Positions 11,657 to 23,238 of a DNA stretch of 64,000 nucleotides are shown piece after piece (positions within the stretch are counted from its first letter, which is position 1; each line of letters starts with the position of its first letter). The translations under genes were made by a program, and so were the position numbers. The stretch covers positions 2,666,001-2,730,000 of the forward strand of contig NC_063263.1 of assembly GCF_019578655.1 (NCBI RefSeq), read 5' to 3'. Source of the DNA: Ricinus communis (taxonomy: Eukaryota > Streptophyta > Magnoliopsida > Malpighiales > Euphorbiaceae). Below the pieces are notes generated by a model. It saw nothing but the letters and a program-made list of their open reading frames with translations, was not told the DNA's origin and made no database searches.

Positions 11657-12284
11657 TAATAATGAATCCCATGTTGTGTTTAATTAATTTTATTTTATGG
11701 CATGTAAAATTGAAATTCTAAAATTCTAAAATCATGAAAAACAATATGATCGTAGTACTTTGAGACTATATTTTTATTCAAATTTTTTGTGTTTCATGCC
11801 ATGAAAATTATATATTTTTAAAATAGGATATGGGAGCTTTAAATTGATATATAGAACATAATTTTTATAATTTTGTGTTGAAAGATATGAGTATATAAAG
11901 TTAGGCGTTTGAAACTCGAAATTTGAAATTTTTATTTCATGAACAACATGGTAACTTTGGCATATTTTTTCTTTTAATGTTTAATGCTCTTTGGACTCAA
12001 TGATTAATATGTGTTTAAAGTAGGGAATGAGATCTTTAATTTGACATAAAGGACACTCAAAACCCATTTGTATATAAAAAAGTTATGATTTTTTGAAATA
12101 GGAATATTGGAAATCAAATTCTGAAATGTGTTTTGGATTCTAGGGTTCTTAAGGTTGAAGATAAAGTGACTCACACTCTCTTCATCTCTATATTTTTTTC
12201 TCAAACATACGTATCTAGGTATCAAAATCCAAAATAAATTATACCATTAAACTCAAAACATGTGAAAATATGTGTGTGTGTGTG

Positions 12285-12515
12285 TGTGGGGGGGATAAGG
12301 GTAGAAATGAGACCTAACTTGCACGCCAGGGCGGCGCGTTTATCACATGCGCCACTCACTATACATGTGGCACGTTTGGCGGCTGACTGCTATGCAGTCA
12401 GAAACTTCTTCCATCCTCACTCGCACCCGGTGGCGTGTGGGGGCACATGCAATGTCTCTAGGTGGTGGTTTTGGACACCGCCATCTTTATTGGACTCCAC
12501 ATTAATTGCCGATAT
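12285..12515 (+). other. GC-rich patch in the copia B leader
   Basis: A (TG)n run and a poly-G run (near 12270-12295) introduce about 220 bp that are much richer in G and C than anything around them, with words such as GCCAGGGCGGCGCG. An open frame of 105 codons covers it but has no recognisable domain. It lies between the primer binding site and gag, so it is probably leader or acquired sequence of the element. Confidence 0.5.
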
Positions 12516-12964
12516 TTTTTATAAATTAAAATTAATTTTCCCATATATTAAAATGTTATTTTTAATTTCTTTTGCATAGAAAATTAAAATAAAATTATTT
12601 TGATGAAAATAAAATCTGAAAAAGTATGAGATATATTCTAATTAATATATATAAGGGTGTTGAGGCCTAGTGGGAGAGAATAAATATTCCACCTATATTT
12701 TTTAATTTTTTTGATAAATAAGTGATTAAAATGTAATTTTAATTGATTTTACTTATAAAATTAATTAAAATTCATAAATATATGTTGAAAATTATTATTT
12801 TTATTTATTTCCCAAACATTTTCTTTGATATTTTTATTTTGTATTGAGCTACGGTCATATGCCTAAAATTGTGTGTATTTTATATGCTGTATTGGCTTTA
12901 AGATTTTTTTCTCTTTAACAACCTATTTTCACTCAATCTTTCCTTAAAATATGTTTTAGAAATT

Positions 12965-13324
12965 ATGTCTCATTCAAAGAGAATACGAAAGCTCAGAGAC
13001 TATAGGAATAGAAAAAAGAATAGATATATTCCTAGTGGAAAATGTTTGAAAACCACTCATGTAGCAATAAGGACTCGAGCTAGGAGAGTAAGGCTTGGAA
13101 GATTGAAAGAGAATCTCGCCGAATATATAATGCATCCCAATCATAACATTATTGAATATGTTAAAGTTTTCAATGGCATGCTTCAAGACATAATTCACAA
13201 GGGTCATGTGTTAACTAGTGATGAAAAGTTTCATGCTTTGCATGTCACTTTGCCAAAACACCTTAAAGAAAAACTTGAAAGTTTTTGGTTAAAGGAAGGG
13301 GATGAGATTCTTGGACCAAAGTAA
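12965..13324 (+). CDS. unrecognised 119-codon frame, gag-like in part
   Basis: An open frame starting MSHSKRIRK. The first half is strongly basic (Arg/Lys-rich, residues 4-50). The second half, with IIEYVKVFNGMLQDI and LTSDEKFHALHVTLPKHLKE, resembles the pattern of copia gag (a helix followed by a Leu-rich 'LPxHLKE' segment), but I cannot name it firmly. It sits upstream of a second gag start at about 13936 in the same element. It may be part of an older or recombined gag, or a leader protein. It could also be chance. Confidence 0.35.
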   Translation: MSHSKRIRKLRDYRNRKKNRYIPSGKCLKTTHVAIRTRARRVRLGRLKENLAEYIMHPNHNIIEYVKVFNGMLQDIIHKGHVLTSDEKFHALHVTLPKHLKEKLESFWLKEGDEILGPK

Positions 13325-13935
13325 ATGATCAAAGAAACATGATGAGTGAGTAAACTAATATCTATGAGACTTTAGTTTACCTATTTTTGGATGAATACAT
13401 TTAGAATAATCTAAACAAGTCTACCACTTTAGCATCTAATTCCACTCTTCATACTACTAGATTGTCTGTTCCTAACTTCTCTTAGCTTAAGAATATAGTT
13501 TCCACTATCATGGATAGGGAGAAAGTAAAAAAGTCTATTCCTAGAAAGATCTTATTCAAATGTACTTAAGATCCATTAGCATATTTTTTTTATTATTTGC
13601 TTAGTTATATTTTTTAATTTATTTGTTGGATTTATGAATATTGAAAATATTATGAAGGTTAATCAGTATTTTTCTTCATATATGAGCATTCTAAGGATTG
13701 GCAAATTTTTTTAATAATAAATTCTCATCTAGAATATTAAAAGGCATAATTTAAAATTAAAGTTAAAGAAATTTTTTCATTTGAGTTTTGAAGATGATTG
13801 GGAACTTGGTGAACTTTCGATTCTAATTCAATTGAGGAATTTTCAATAACTTAATTTTGGAATTGTGACTAAGTGATGTATATATTGACATAATAAAATG
13901 ATTTTGAATTTAAAATATACTTTGTAGTTTTTGTG

Positions 13936-14805
13936 ACTAATATGGCATCAAAGAACATCATAGGTGAACTTAACAAGGGTGAGAAACTAAATGGAAATAA
14001 TTATAACATCTTGCATTTGAAAATGCACTATGTCCTTGAAGAGCAAGAGATTCTGGAGGCTATCAATAATGTAATTGATATGCTAAATCTGATCAGAAAA
14101 ATGTCAACCAAGCATAGCATAGGCGCAATATGGCTACTTATACCTCATGGAAGAAGAAGGATTCCCTCGTAAGAGGAATCCTGATCAATTCTATAAGTGA
14201 TAATCTCGTGCATAAGTATCAACAGTATCCAATTGCTCATGCCATGTGGGTCGCTCTGCGAGAAAGTTTTGAGGGACTACTATCTTCAAACTTAGACAAT
14301 TGACCATAAAGTTCGACACTTTCAAGAAGGTCCCCAACAAATTGATGAAACAACATTTGAAGGACATGTCGAACATAATAATGGAATTAAAGTCAGCTCA
14401 ACATATCCTCACAGATGATTAGCAAGTTTAAGCTATTATTCGGTCTCTGTCTAATAATTGGAAGCACATGAAGGTGAAAATGACCCACAATGAGAAATCA
14501 AGGCCTCTTTTGACATTGTGCACCATTTGGAGCTTGAGGATGAGCTCTTAAGGCTGTGAAACCTAATGCTCAAGCTTATGCAACTGAGAGCTCCAACCAA
14601 GCTTCTAGGCACAAGCGCAAAAAGTTTGATAAAAACTAAAAAGGTAAGGGCAAGATGCATGAGGCTGGTCCGGAACCAAACAAAGAAAAAAAGCAGCACA
14701 AGCACAAAAGAGGAAAGCACAGAGGGAAAAAGGATAAGACAAAAGTGACCTACTACAATTGTGGCAAGTTGGATTATTTTGCTCGTGAGTGCACAGAGCC
14801 TTGAA
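13936..14805 (+). pseudogene. copia element B gag with zinc-knuckle remnant
   Basis: It starts with the typical copia gag N-terminus (MASKNIIGELNKGEKLNG, then YVLEEQEILEAI). The frame is open to 14172 and then continues through frameshifts, with AMWVALRESFEG-like and MKQHLKDMSNIIMELK-like segments. At 14745-14805 a nucleocapsid zinc knuckle is seen as YYNCGKLDYFARECTEP. The CX2CX4HX4C pattern has lost its first Cys (now Tyr) and its His (now Tyr), so it cannot bind zinc normally. A stop follows directly. Non-functional. Confidence 0.8.
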
Positions 14806-14879
14806 GGATAATGTCTTATCTCAATTCCTTATATGAGTGTATTGTTTCTAAAATTTTTAGTTCTAGTATTATTTTGCTC

Positions 14880-15310
14880 ATCAAATCTCATCCAACATGG
14901 ACTATAGACTCACGAGCCACGGATCATGTAGCTAGAGATATAAATGCGTTCGTGGAATTTCATCAAATTCTAAGATGAATAAAATCGATATATATAGGCA
15001 ACAATGCAAGAGCTGAGGTGATGGGAATTAGCACTTGCAAATTGAATTTGTAAAAAGGTCGGATCCTATTCCTACATGATGTCTTTTATGCTCTCGATGT
15101 TCGACAAAATTTGGTCTTGGCAGCTACTCTTCTACATTTAGGATATGGTTTATTGTTCAAGAAAAATTATGTTAGGATTTCTTTCGATACAATTTACTAT
15201 GGACGTAGATTTCTAATGGATGGTTTTATGGTTTTAAACACTAATATTGTAGTAGTAGTAATTGTAATGTTTATTTTTTCTTATTCATTGAATCTAGCAA
15301 TCATGATATA
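14880..15310 (+). pseudogene. copia element B protease region
   Basis: The aspartic protease active-site region reads WTIDSRATDHVARD at about 14898. The family D-S/T-G-A motif has Arg in place of Gly. Downstream LHDVFYALDVRQNLVLAATLLHLGY (in part) matches the usual copia protease C-terminal region. Frame breaks occur between these parts. Confidence 0.75.
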
Positions 15311-15319
15311 GATGCTTAT

Positions 15320-16010
15320 TTATGACATGCTAGATTAAGACATATTAGGCAAGATATAATAAATAGACTAGCCCGTCATAGTTTATTGGGATCAAATGCA
15401 AAATTTGCATTACCCACTTGTGAGTTTTGCCTACAAGGAAAGGCTACCAGAAAACCATTTAACAAAGGCACTATAGTTGATTTTCCTTTACAACTTATAA
15501 ACTCAGACATTTGTGGACCAATGAATGTTAAAGTGAGGTATGGAGCCTCATATTTTATCACTTTTATAGATGACTTCACTCAATATAGTCATGTTTATTT
15601 GATCTCTCATAAGTCTAAAGCATAAGATTGCTTTAAAAGATATTTGAGGTTGATGATCAACTAGACAAAAAAGTAAAAGCTTTAAAGACTGGTCGAGGGA
15701 GAGAGTATCTATCTGACTAATTCAAATAATTGTGTCATGAAAAGGATATTATGAGGCAATTAACAACCCCGAGAGCTCCGCAACAAAATGGTGTTGCCAA
15801 ATGAAGGAATAGAACCTTGCTAGAAATTGTTAGGTTCATGATGGCTTGAGCTAATCTACCAGTATACTACTAGGGTGATGCTTTATTAACATTAGCCTAC
15901 GTACTTAACCGTGCATCTTCAAGATCGGTCTTCTCAATGCCTTATGAGTTATGGACAAAAAGAAAATCTAATTTGAATAAGTTGTATCCTTAGAGATTTG
16001 TAACATACAT
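15320..16010 (+). pseudogene. copia element B integrase region
   Basis: The zinc-binding N-terminal region is visible as HARLRHI followed by LPTCEFCLQGKATRKPF (CX2C intact). The catalytic core contains LINSDICGPM and FIDDFTQYSHVYLI (first two acidic positions present), then TPRAPQQNGVAK. In the last motif the Glu expected after GVA is Lys and is followed by a stop. Several other stops interrupt the core. Residues are from 15386-15625 (one open block) plus broken blocks to about 16000. The protein cannot be active. Confidence 0.85.
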
Positions 16011-16369
16011 TCTTGACTCTTCTCATAAATTTGGTAAATTTAGACTAAGAGAGAAGAAATGTATCTTTGTAAGATTCTTTGAAAATTCAAAAGGTTATGT
16101 ATTTATTGATGAGGATCTGATGAAGATTACAGAAATTGAGTCCTGAGATATCACTTTTCTTGAGAATAATTTTTTTAAAAAGGAATGTGTGGATAAAGAC
16201 TATCATCTATATGAGATGGAAGAAGGCCAAACTAGTACACAATTCAACAAGGAATTATCCTTTAAGAAGAAGAATCTAGCCATATTCTTGACAGTAGGAG
16301 TGCATTAGAACTACTTCACCCATCTCAATTGAGCGAGAGAGTGAATTCGAGCCAATCTCAATTGGTGAA

Positions 16370-17405
16370 GATAATAACCCTCGATTACGAAGGAGTACAC
16401 GTTCTAAAACTCCTAAAAAATATTTTCAAATAGAAAAAGAAGCCTACATTATCACTCTTCATGACGATGAAGAACCTAGAACGGTTAAAGAAGCACTTGA
16501 ATGTCCTGCAAAAAAAAGTGAAAAGTTGCATTGGAAGAAGAAATGAAATCTATGAAAGGCAACCAAATTTGGAACTTAGTTTGGAACATTTAGCTCTATC
16601 ATAAGAGAATTATATCCAAAAGATCTTAGAACATTACCATATAAGTAGTTGCAACCATGGATACTCCTGTGTCAAAAGATGAAGTTTTGAGTCTTAATAT
16701 GTTCCTAAAAAATCCACAAGAATAAAAGAAAATATCCACTGTACTATATGCTAGTGTCGTAGGAAGTCTTATGTATGCTGTGATATGTACTTGTCCGGAT
16801 ATATGTCTCGTTGTTGGTCTAGTTAATCGGTATCAATCAAACTCGGTCAAGAGCATCAGAAAGTTTTAAAGAGGATATTAAGATATCTCAAAAGCACTAT
16901 GGATTATTGTTTATGTTATCAAGGGTCAGAATTGCGTCTAATTAGTTATTCTAACACTAATTGGGGAGGACACCTTGATCAACGCAAATCAATCTCTAGT
17001 TATGCTTTCTTACTAAATAAAGGCGTTATTTTATGGAGCAGTAAGAAACAGACTAGCATAGCCTTGTCGACTATGGAAGCTGAATTCCTTACACATTCAG
17101 TCGTTGTACAAGCAACGATTTGATTAAGGAGATTCTTTGAAAATTTGGATTTTCAAAACGACTTTGATGGAGCCATTATAGTCTATTATAATAATCAAGC
17201 AACAATTACTTTCACAAAAGATCCTAAATATCATAGTGGAACCAAATCGATATCAAGTACAACTACGTTAGAGATATTGCTACTAAAGGAGAAGTAGCAG
17301 TACAATATATTTCTATGAACTAAATGGTGGCTGATCTCCTTACTAAGCCAATACTAAGAGATATTTTTCTTGCACATGTGAACTTTCTTAGATTGCGTAG
17401 AATTT
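16370..17405 (+). pseudogene. copia element B RT scar and RNase H
   Basis: The segment upstream of RT (EEPRTVKEALECP) is followed within about 150 bp by DTPVSKDEVLSLN-like and LYASVVGSLMYAVICTCPDI words, which normally lie after the RT catalytic core. The palm domain including YVDD is therefore deleted. RNase H follows, best seen at 16899-17123: MDYCLCYQGSE, YSNTNWGGHLDQRKSISSY, WSSKKQTSIALSTMEAEF. Further pieces continue to about 17405. Without RT the copy cannot replicate itself. Confidence 0.85.
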
Positions 17406-18467
17406 AGATAATTGATTATCAAATATTATTGAGCTTATATTGTACTATTTTAAATAAATAAAAATTATTATTATGTTCATTAATATTAAATATTCATTTT
17501 GTAGCATATATACATCACATATTACTTTATTGAAAAGCTCAACATAAGGATGTAACACAGGTTTTAGATTGACTCACTCACATGAGTAATCGCCTCTGGC
17601 ACTGAATTGCAAGAATAGATGAGACATTATATTAGGATTTTCGCCTTAAAAGAAAATGAGATAAGATGATATCTATGAATACACTCGATTTAGATTGTCC
17701 ACATCAAAATAACATGTGCAAGCCATATTTGAATTCTCAGTATTAACCTGCTAAAAGTGACAACTTAGAGAATTCAGGTTAGGCGCTAAGTAGCGAATGG
17801 ACTTAGATCTGTATAATATTTTATTATACATCATGAAAATATAAATACTGTAACACGTGATTCATACCATGTGTGTTTATTCGACTAAGAAAATAGTGGA
17901 AGGATAATCCATTGTATCTCCACTGTTTGAGACCTTGAGGATAACAAATATCCTCAAATGTGTACCCTTTTACTTTTTACTAACATTTGTATTTTATATT
18001 TAGTGTTTTGTTGTCTTAGTATGTTACCTATAGTTATGGATGATTCGACCTTTGGAACCTGTGTAGAAAAGCAGCTAAGTATGAATTATAAATCTTAAGT
18101 GAAAAGGAAGACCTTGTCGAGTATATTTATTAGCTTGCCAATCTTGTCACTTAATAGAAGAATTACTCGATTATGTATATGCAAATTATTGATATATATA
18201 GAACAATGCTCTTTAAAGATTAAGAAATGATATGATATCTCAAAGAGACAAAGTTTAGGGCAATGCGAGAATAACAAATTAATTGTTTAATTATCTTTTT
18301 TGAGTTGAAGCTACTATTTTATTCCTAATAAATGCATATATGCTCTCAAATGCAGGTTTACTCCCTGGGTCGCATAACCCATTTACTAGTTTGAAGTTTT
18401 TACATTGTTTAAATTTTTGAGATACTCGCATCGCAATGAGATCTATCCGTCATATGCGAGTGGACAA
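17406..18467 (+). other. non-coding 3' tail of copia element B
   Basis: About 1.06 kb between the end of RNase H and the 3' LTR with no recognisable coding pattern. A long untranslated segment here is common in some copia families. A purine-rich word GCGAGTGGACAA sits immediately before the LTR start at 18468 and may be the decayed polypurine tract. Confidence 0.5.
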
Positions 18468-18573
18468 TGTTGGAATTTGAATCGGGTTACCCATGATGGA
18501 TTCATCCAAATTCATTTAATTTAATTAACTTACATTAATTATAATTAATTAATTAATATAAGAATAATTATTT
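18468..18573 (+). repeat. 3' LTR of copia element B, truncated
   Basis: Starts TGTTGGAATTTGAATCGGGT and follows the first ~105 bp of the 5' LTR. Similarity then stops abruptly near AATAATTATT. About 275 bp of LTR are missing, so the right end of the element and its target duplication cannot be seen. Confidence 0.75.
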
Positions 18574-21329
18574 TAGCATATCCTGTTTTCTTTAAATTGT
18601 TCTTTTCTCTATTCAACTATGATGTGACTAATGAAAAAATTGATGAATTTAGAAAATAATACTATTTGCTTACGAAACTAATGATCTAATAATACACCGT
18701 ATACTTATGTCATAGTTACGCAAAATGGTTGTATCACTTTGCTTGAAAGTCGGAAATTAATGGGGGGAGTTGGGCGTTGGGGGGTTGTGTTGCTCCGCCC
18801 CCATATCAACCTTCACGAGTTTCTATTCTTTCCATTTTCCCAAATCTGCTCACTTTCCAACGACCGTACACCTCATAAGTCACATGCAATTCCTTTTTTA
18901 TAATATTTTCTTCAAAATAAATATTTTTATTTTATTTTATCATAAATATTTTTATAATATTTTCTTCAACCATTTAAATAAATTTAATTTTTAATTTGAT
19001 TTAATATATATTTAGATTTTATTTTCATAATATTAGATATTTTTATATGATATATATGAATTTACTAGATGAAAATAAATTAAAAATATTAAAATATAAT
19101 AAAAAATAAATTAATATTTTTCTTTCCAAATAATTATTTTTGTAATTCTATTTATCTTTATAACGAGTAATTTTATTATAATATATTATATATTTTTATT
19201 TATATTCTAATTTTATATATTTATTTTGATTAGATTATAACTCTTCTTTTTCATAGTGGTGATTAAGAATTTTGTTCTAGAAATAATTTTATGTTTTTCA
19301 TGAGTTTGGAGATAATTAAAATTTAGTTTTCAAATAATCGAATTTGCATAATTAAAAATATTAATAAAATTGATTTGTAGTGTAATATTATCATTAATCA
19401 GGGCATTTTTAAATTGTAGTATACAACTATTGACATTTGAGCGTTAGAGAAAAAGAACTTTCTTATAAAATAATATGTATATTATTTATTGAATATAATT
19501 AATTTTTATTTTTATATTAAAATATAATTGAAAAGGTATAAAAAGTCATGTAAATTAATTTTTTATATTTAAAAATTATAGTTCTTTATAAAAGAAATGT
19601 AATTTAAATATTAAGTTTTTACTATTTTAAAAATTAATATAATTAATTTTTTATGATTTAATTTATAAAATTTAAATAATAAAATTATTTTAAATAATAT
19701 ATAACTACATTGATTTCATAGTAAATAAGATTATAATATTTTTTATTTTATTAAAATAAACTATATAATATTTAAGATAATATTATAATATTATAAGAGT
19801 ATTTTAATAATTAATATTATAGTAAATTATTTATATTATAAATCTATCATTAAAAAAATGATAATATTAGGTAGTACATAAAATATAAAAATTAAAATCA
19901 CAAGAAAAGTTATTTTCTGAATGTACCAACGTGAAAAATTAAAATTTTACTGGAATATTATTCTGATATTCTACCATTGTGGATGTATTTTTAATTATAG
20001 TCAATTAATTAATATTGTTTAAAATAATTTATAACCGTATATGTTATCCTATTTATTTGAATTGCTAAATAAATTTGTATATAATTTTAAATTATTTATA
20101 TAATTAAAATTATGAAAATAAATCTTATAATTATCAAGTATACTAATAAAATTTTAAAAATAAATAAAAATAATATATTTAATTATATTAATGAATTATT
20201 AAATAAAAATAGAAATTAATTTTTATAGTATTATTATATATTATATATATATATATAATACCGTACACCAATATCACATTAAAATGACTCCAGAAAATAA
20301 GATATGTTTTCTACTTTTTCCTAAGATATACTTATTAATGGGGAGTCTCAATAAAGCATCCAAAGCAAAGTCACACACGCAATGAAGAATTGGAGATATC
20401 GGATCATATTTGGAGTACGGATGTAAAAAGACTGAAATTTATGAATATAAAAAATAAAAAACAAAAGCAGATAGAATGGATGATGATGCATCACTAACAA
20501 CGTGGCATGCCATTACCGCTAGAACAGCACCCAACTCAACACGTACGTACAAGCAATGACTAAGCTAACTCAGTCGGGAGCGGCCATGTTCTCGCTTAAC
20601 TTTTAAAAATATAATTTTTCCTTTTTTATAGTTTATTAATAATTTACATATAAAATATAGGAATTGTTAAATACGTAGTTTTCTAGATAAAATGGTATTT
20701 GATTATAAATTATATGATAAAATATATAATATAATATTAAAATATTTTAATTTATAAATTCAATTATTATATTTTTTTATTTGATAATAAAATTTAAAAT
20801 TTAATAATTCTTACTTTAATTAGAACTATTATAAACGAGAGCTGTTATTTAAAAAGATTGGTTAAATATTGTAATTTAGCTATTAAAAACTAAAAAGTTG
20901 TCTGTTACTCTAAATTTCTTGCTCCGTCACTAAGCACAGTAAAAGAGAAATAGATTGGTGGTGGCAACAGATTCAATTGTTACAGCTTTAGGGAAACAAA
21001 TTGATGGGGTGGATACGTTGCTTTGACAAAGCTGTAAAAACTAACACTAGGTTTCAAAATGCTTCATGATTCATTTCCTAATTCCACTGAGGAAAGAATC
21101 TCTGCCATTCACAAACAAAATCTGGAAATCTAATAGGTTTTGTAGATATGCTTCTCCTCTTTCCTCTTTACTGCACTTGTGTTAGCCAATAGAATGATCC
21201 TTTTTCATATTGAAAACTAATGCTAACTGCACTATGGGATTGCAGTTTAATAAAATCCTTACAGAAAATTCTAAATTCACAATTTTCTTATACTCTATTT
21301 AACATTTCTATTTTTAAAATTTACTCTTA

Positions 21330-21967
21330 GGGTGTTTGGTTTAGAAATTTAATTCAGCTCACTAAACAATTATATTAAAACATTTGATAAACACTTAAAA
21401 AACAGCAGTTGATAGCTGAGTTAGTCTCAATCAGCTGTTGATTGTACCAGCTTATTCATGAGCTGATAGTTAATTTAATTTTTATTTATTTATTTGAATA
21501 CTATTATTTTTATTAAAATTAATTAATAATAATTTACTATAAATTAGTTTTAAATAATTATATTTTTATATTTTATAATAAATAATTATTATTTTAAACT
21601 TATTTTTAATAGTTAAATAATTATAATATTTATAATTATGATATTTGAAATTAAAAAATTTATTAATAGAATTTAAATTTAAATTTTTACTTTTTATATA
21701 TTTTATAATAATGAATACAATTAAACTAATGAAAATTAATTATAATATTTTTAATTATTATGAGTTATTTTTATTAATTTATATCATTGAATATAATATA
21801 ATAAGATAAAATATATTTAATGATAAATTATACTCTCAATAGTTATTTAACATATTAACAATAACTGTTAATAAAAAATTATTTAACGGTTTAATTTTTT
21901 AATCATTAGCTATCAGTCGTCAGCCACTAACTACCAACTGCACTGATCAGTTGAACCAAACAAACTC
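21330..21967. mobile_element. Tourist-like (PIF/Harbinger) MITE, 638 bp
   Basis: The ends are GGGTGTTTGGTT on the left and AACCAAACAAACTC on the right, imperfect terminal inverted repeats with the GTTTGGTT core. The flanks are TTA on both sides (21327-21329 and 21968-21970), the target duplication usual for PIF/Harbinger. Subterminal inverted words occur too (AGCTGATAGTT near 21460; AGCTATCAGTCG near 21908). The interior is AT-rich and non-coding. Confidence 0.75.
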
Positions 21968-23183
21968 TTAATGTAAAACCAATTTACTAGTATAAAATTA
22001 CAAATTTTATAACATTTTAATTATTATATTTAATTCTTCTCATTTTGATAAATTTATCACAAGAATATTAATAATTTTAGTCAGCTCATTAGGCCACTAA
22101 AAAATGCCTAGCGTTACTGTTTAAATGCATAGAGCTCATACCACGCTTTCTTTACTATATTAATAATTCTAATTAAGTTGGTTATTTTTTAATTCAAATT
22201 AAACGAATTGATATAATAAATTATTAAAGTTAAAATGACTTTTTATAAGTAGACTAGAAAATGGGTAAATTTTGGTTTTATTAATATTTGGTATATAATT
22301 TAAATTTTTATTTAATTATAATTAAAAATAATAATTTTAGTTTTCGAAATGATAAATAAAGAGAATATACTCTCATATTTTAAATACTATCACTAACTTT
22401 TTCACATAAATCACACATTAACTAATTTTAACCGGTCTTGTTAATAGATCAAATTAATAAGACCTTCCTTTTTAATAGATCTTCTAAAATTAAAAGAATC
22501 CAATATGATAATTAAAATGGTATAATGTTTGCAATCTTTTATACTAATAAGAATATAATATCATTAACAAGATTGAACTATTAGTAGCGGACTAAACAAT
22601 GGGACCAATAAAACATTTTCTTTTTTTTTTAATTAAAATATATTATAATGTAATAAAATTACTATTATATTACATGTTTTATTGCTTTATTTAGTATTAA
22701 AACATAATAATAAATATATTATAATTAATTATATTTAATTTGATAATATTTAATTTAAAAAGTTATAATTATTTATAATATATTATATTTTATTATTTAA
22801 TTTTTTATTTATATAATTTAAATACTTTCAACCGCCACTGATCACTATCATTTCATGACCAGATTCCAGCAACTTTGTCAATATAATATTATAGTGCATA
22901 TTAGCTAATTTGGATCAGCATTGTCAATTTATTAAAAAAAATTAAATTTATATTTTTTAATACTGATAGGCCTAATATAAAAAGTACTATAAATTTAGAT
23001 TGTAAATCTTTTAGCTATTATAAATTCGAGTAGTAAATCTAAAGTAACATACTACTTCATTTAAATTTTTTAACATTATTTATTATTTAATATATGTGTT
23101 ACTTTTTTTATTTCTTTCATCATATTTTTATATTTTAATTTTTTCCATTATATTTTTTTTGAAGTTAATTGTCAATATCGACA

Positions 23184-23188
<5 letters not shown>

Positions 23189-23231
<43 letters not shown>
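23189..23231. repeat. (TA)n microsatellite
   Basis: About 21 uninterrupted AT units in intergenic DNA. It is likely polymorphic in length between individuals, as such runs usually are. Confidence 0.9.

Positions 23232-23238
<7 letters not shown>

Larger units (their letters stand above)
11263..18573 (+). mobile_element. copia retrotransposon element B (decayed, internally deleted)
   Basis: Ty1/copia element in plus orientation. In order: 5' LTR (11263-11642), primer binding site (11643-11656), long leader with a GC-rich patch, gag (about 13936-14805), protease (about 14890), integrase (about 15320-16000), a scar where most of RT is missing (about 16570-16650), RNase H (about 16700-17400), a 1.05-kb non-coding tail and the first ~105 bp of a 3' LTR (18468-18573). 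Stops and frameshifts are everywhere, so it cannot encode its own proteins. The gag-protease-integrase-RT-RNase H order is diagnostic of copia. Confidence 0.85.
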
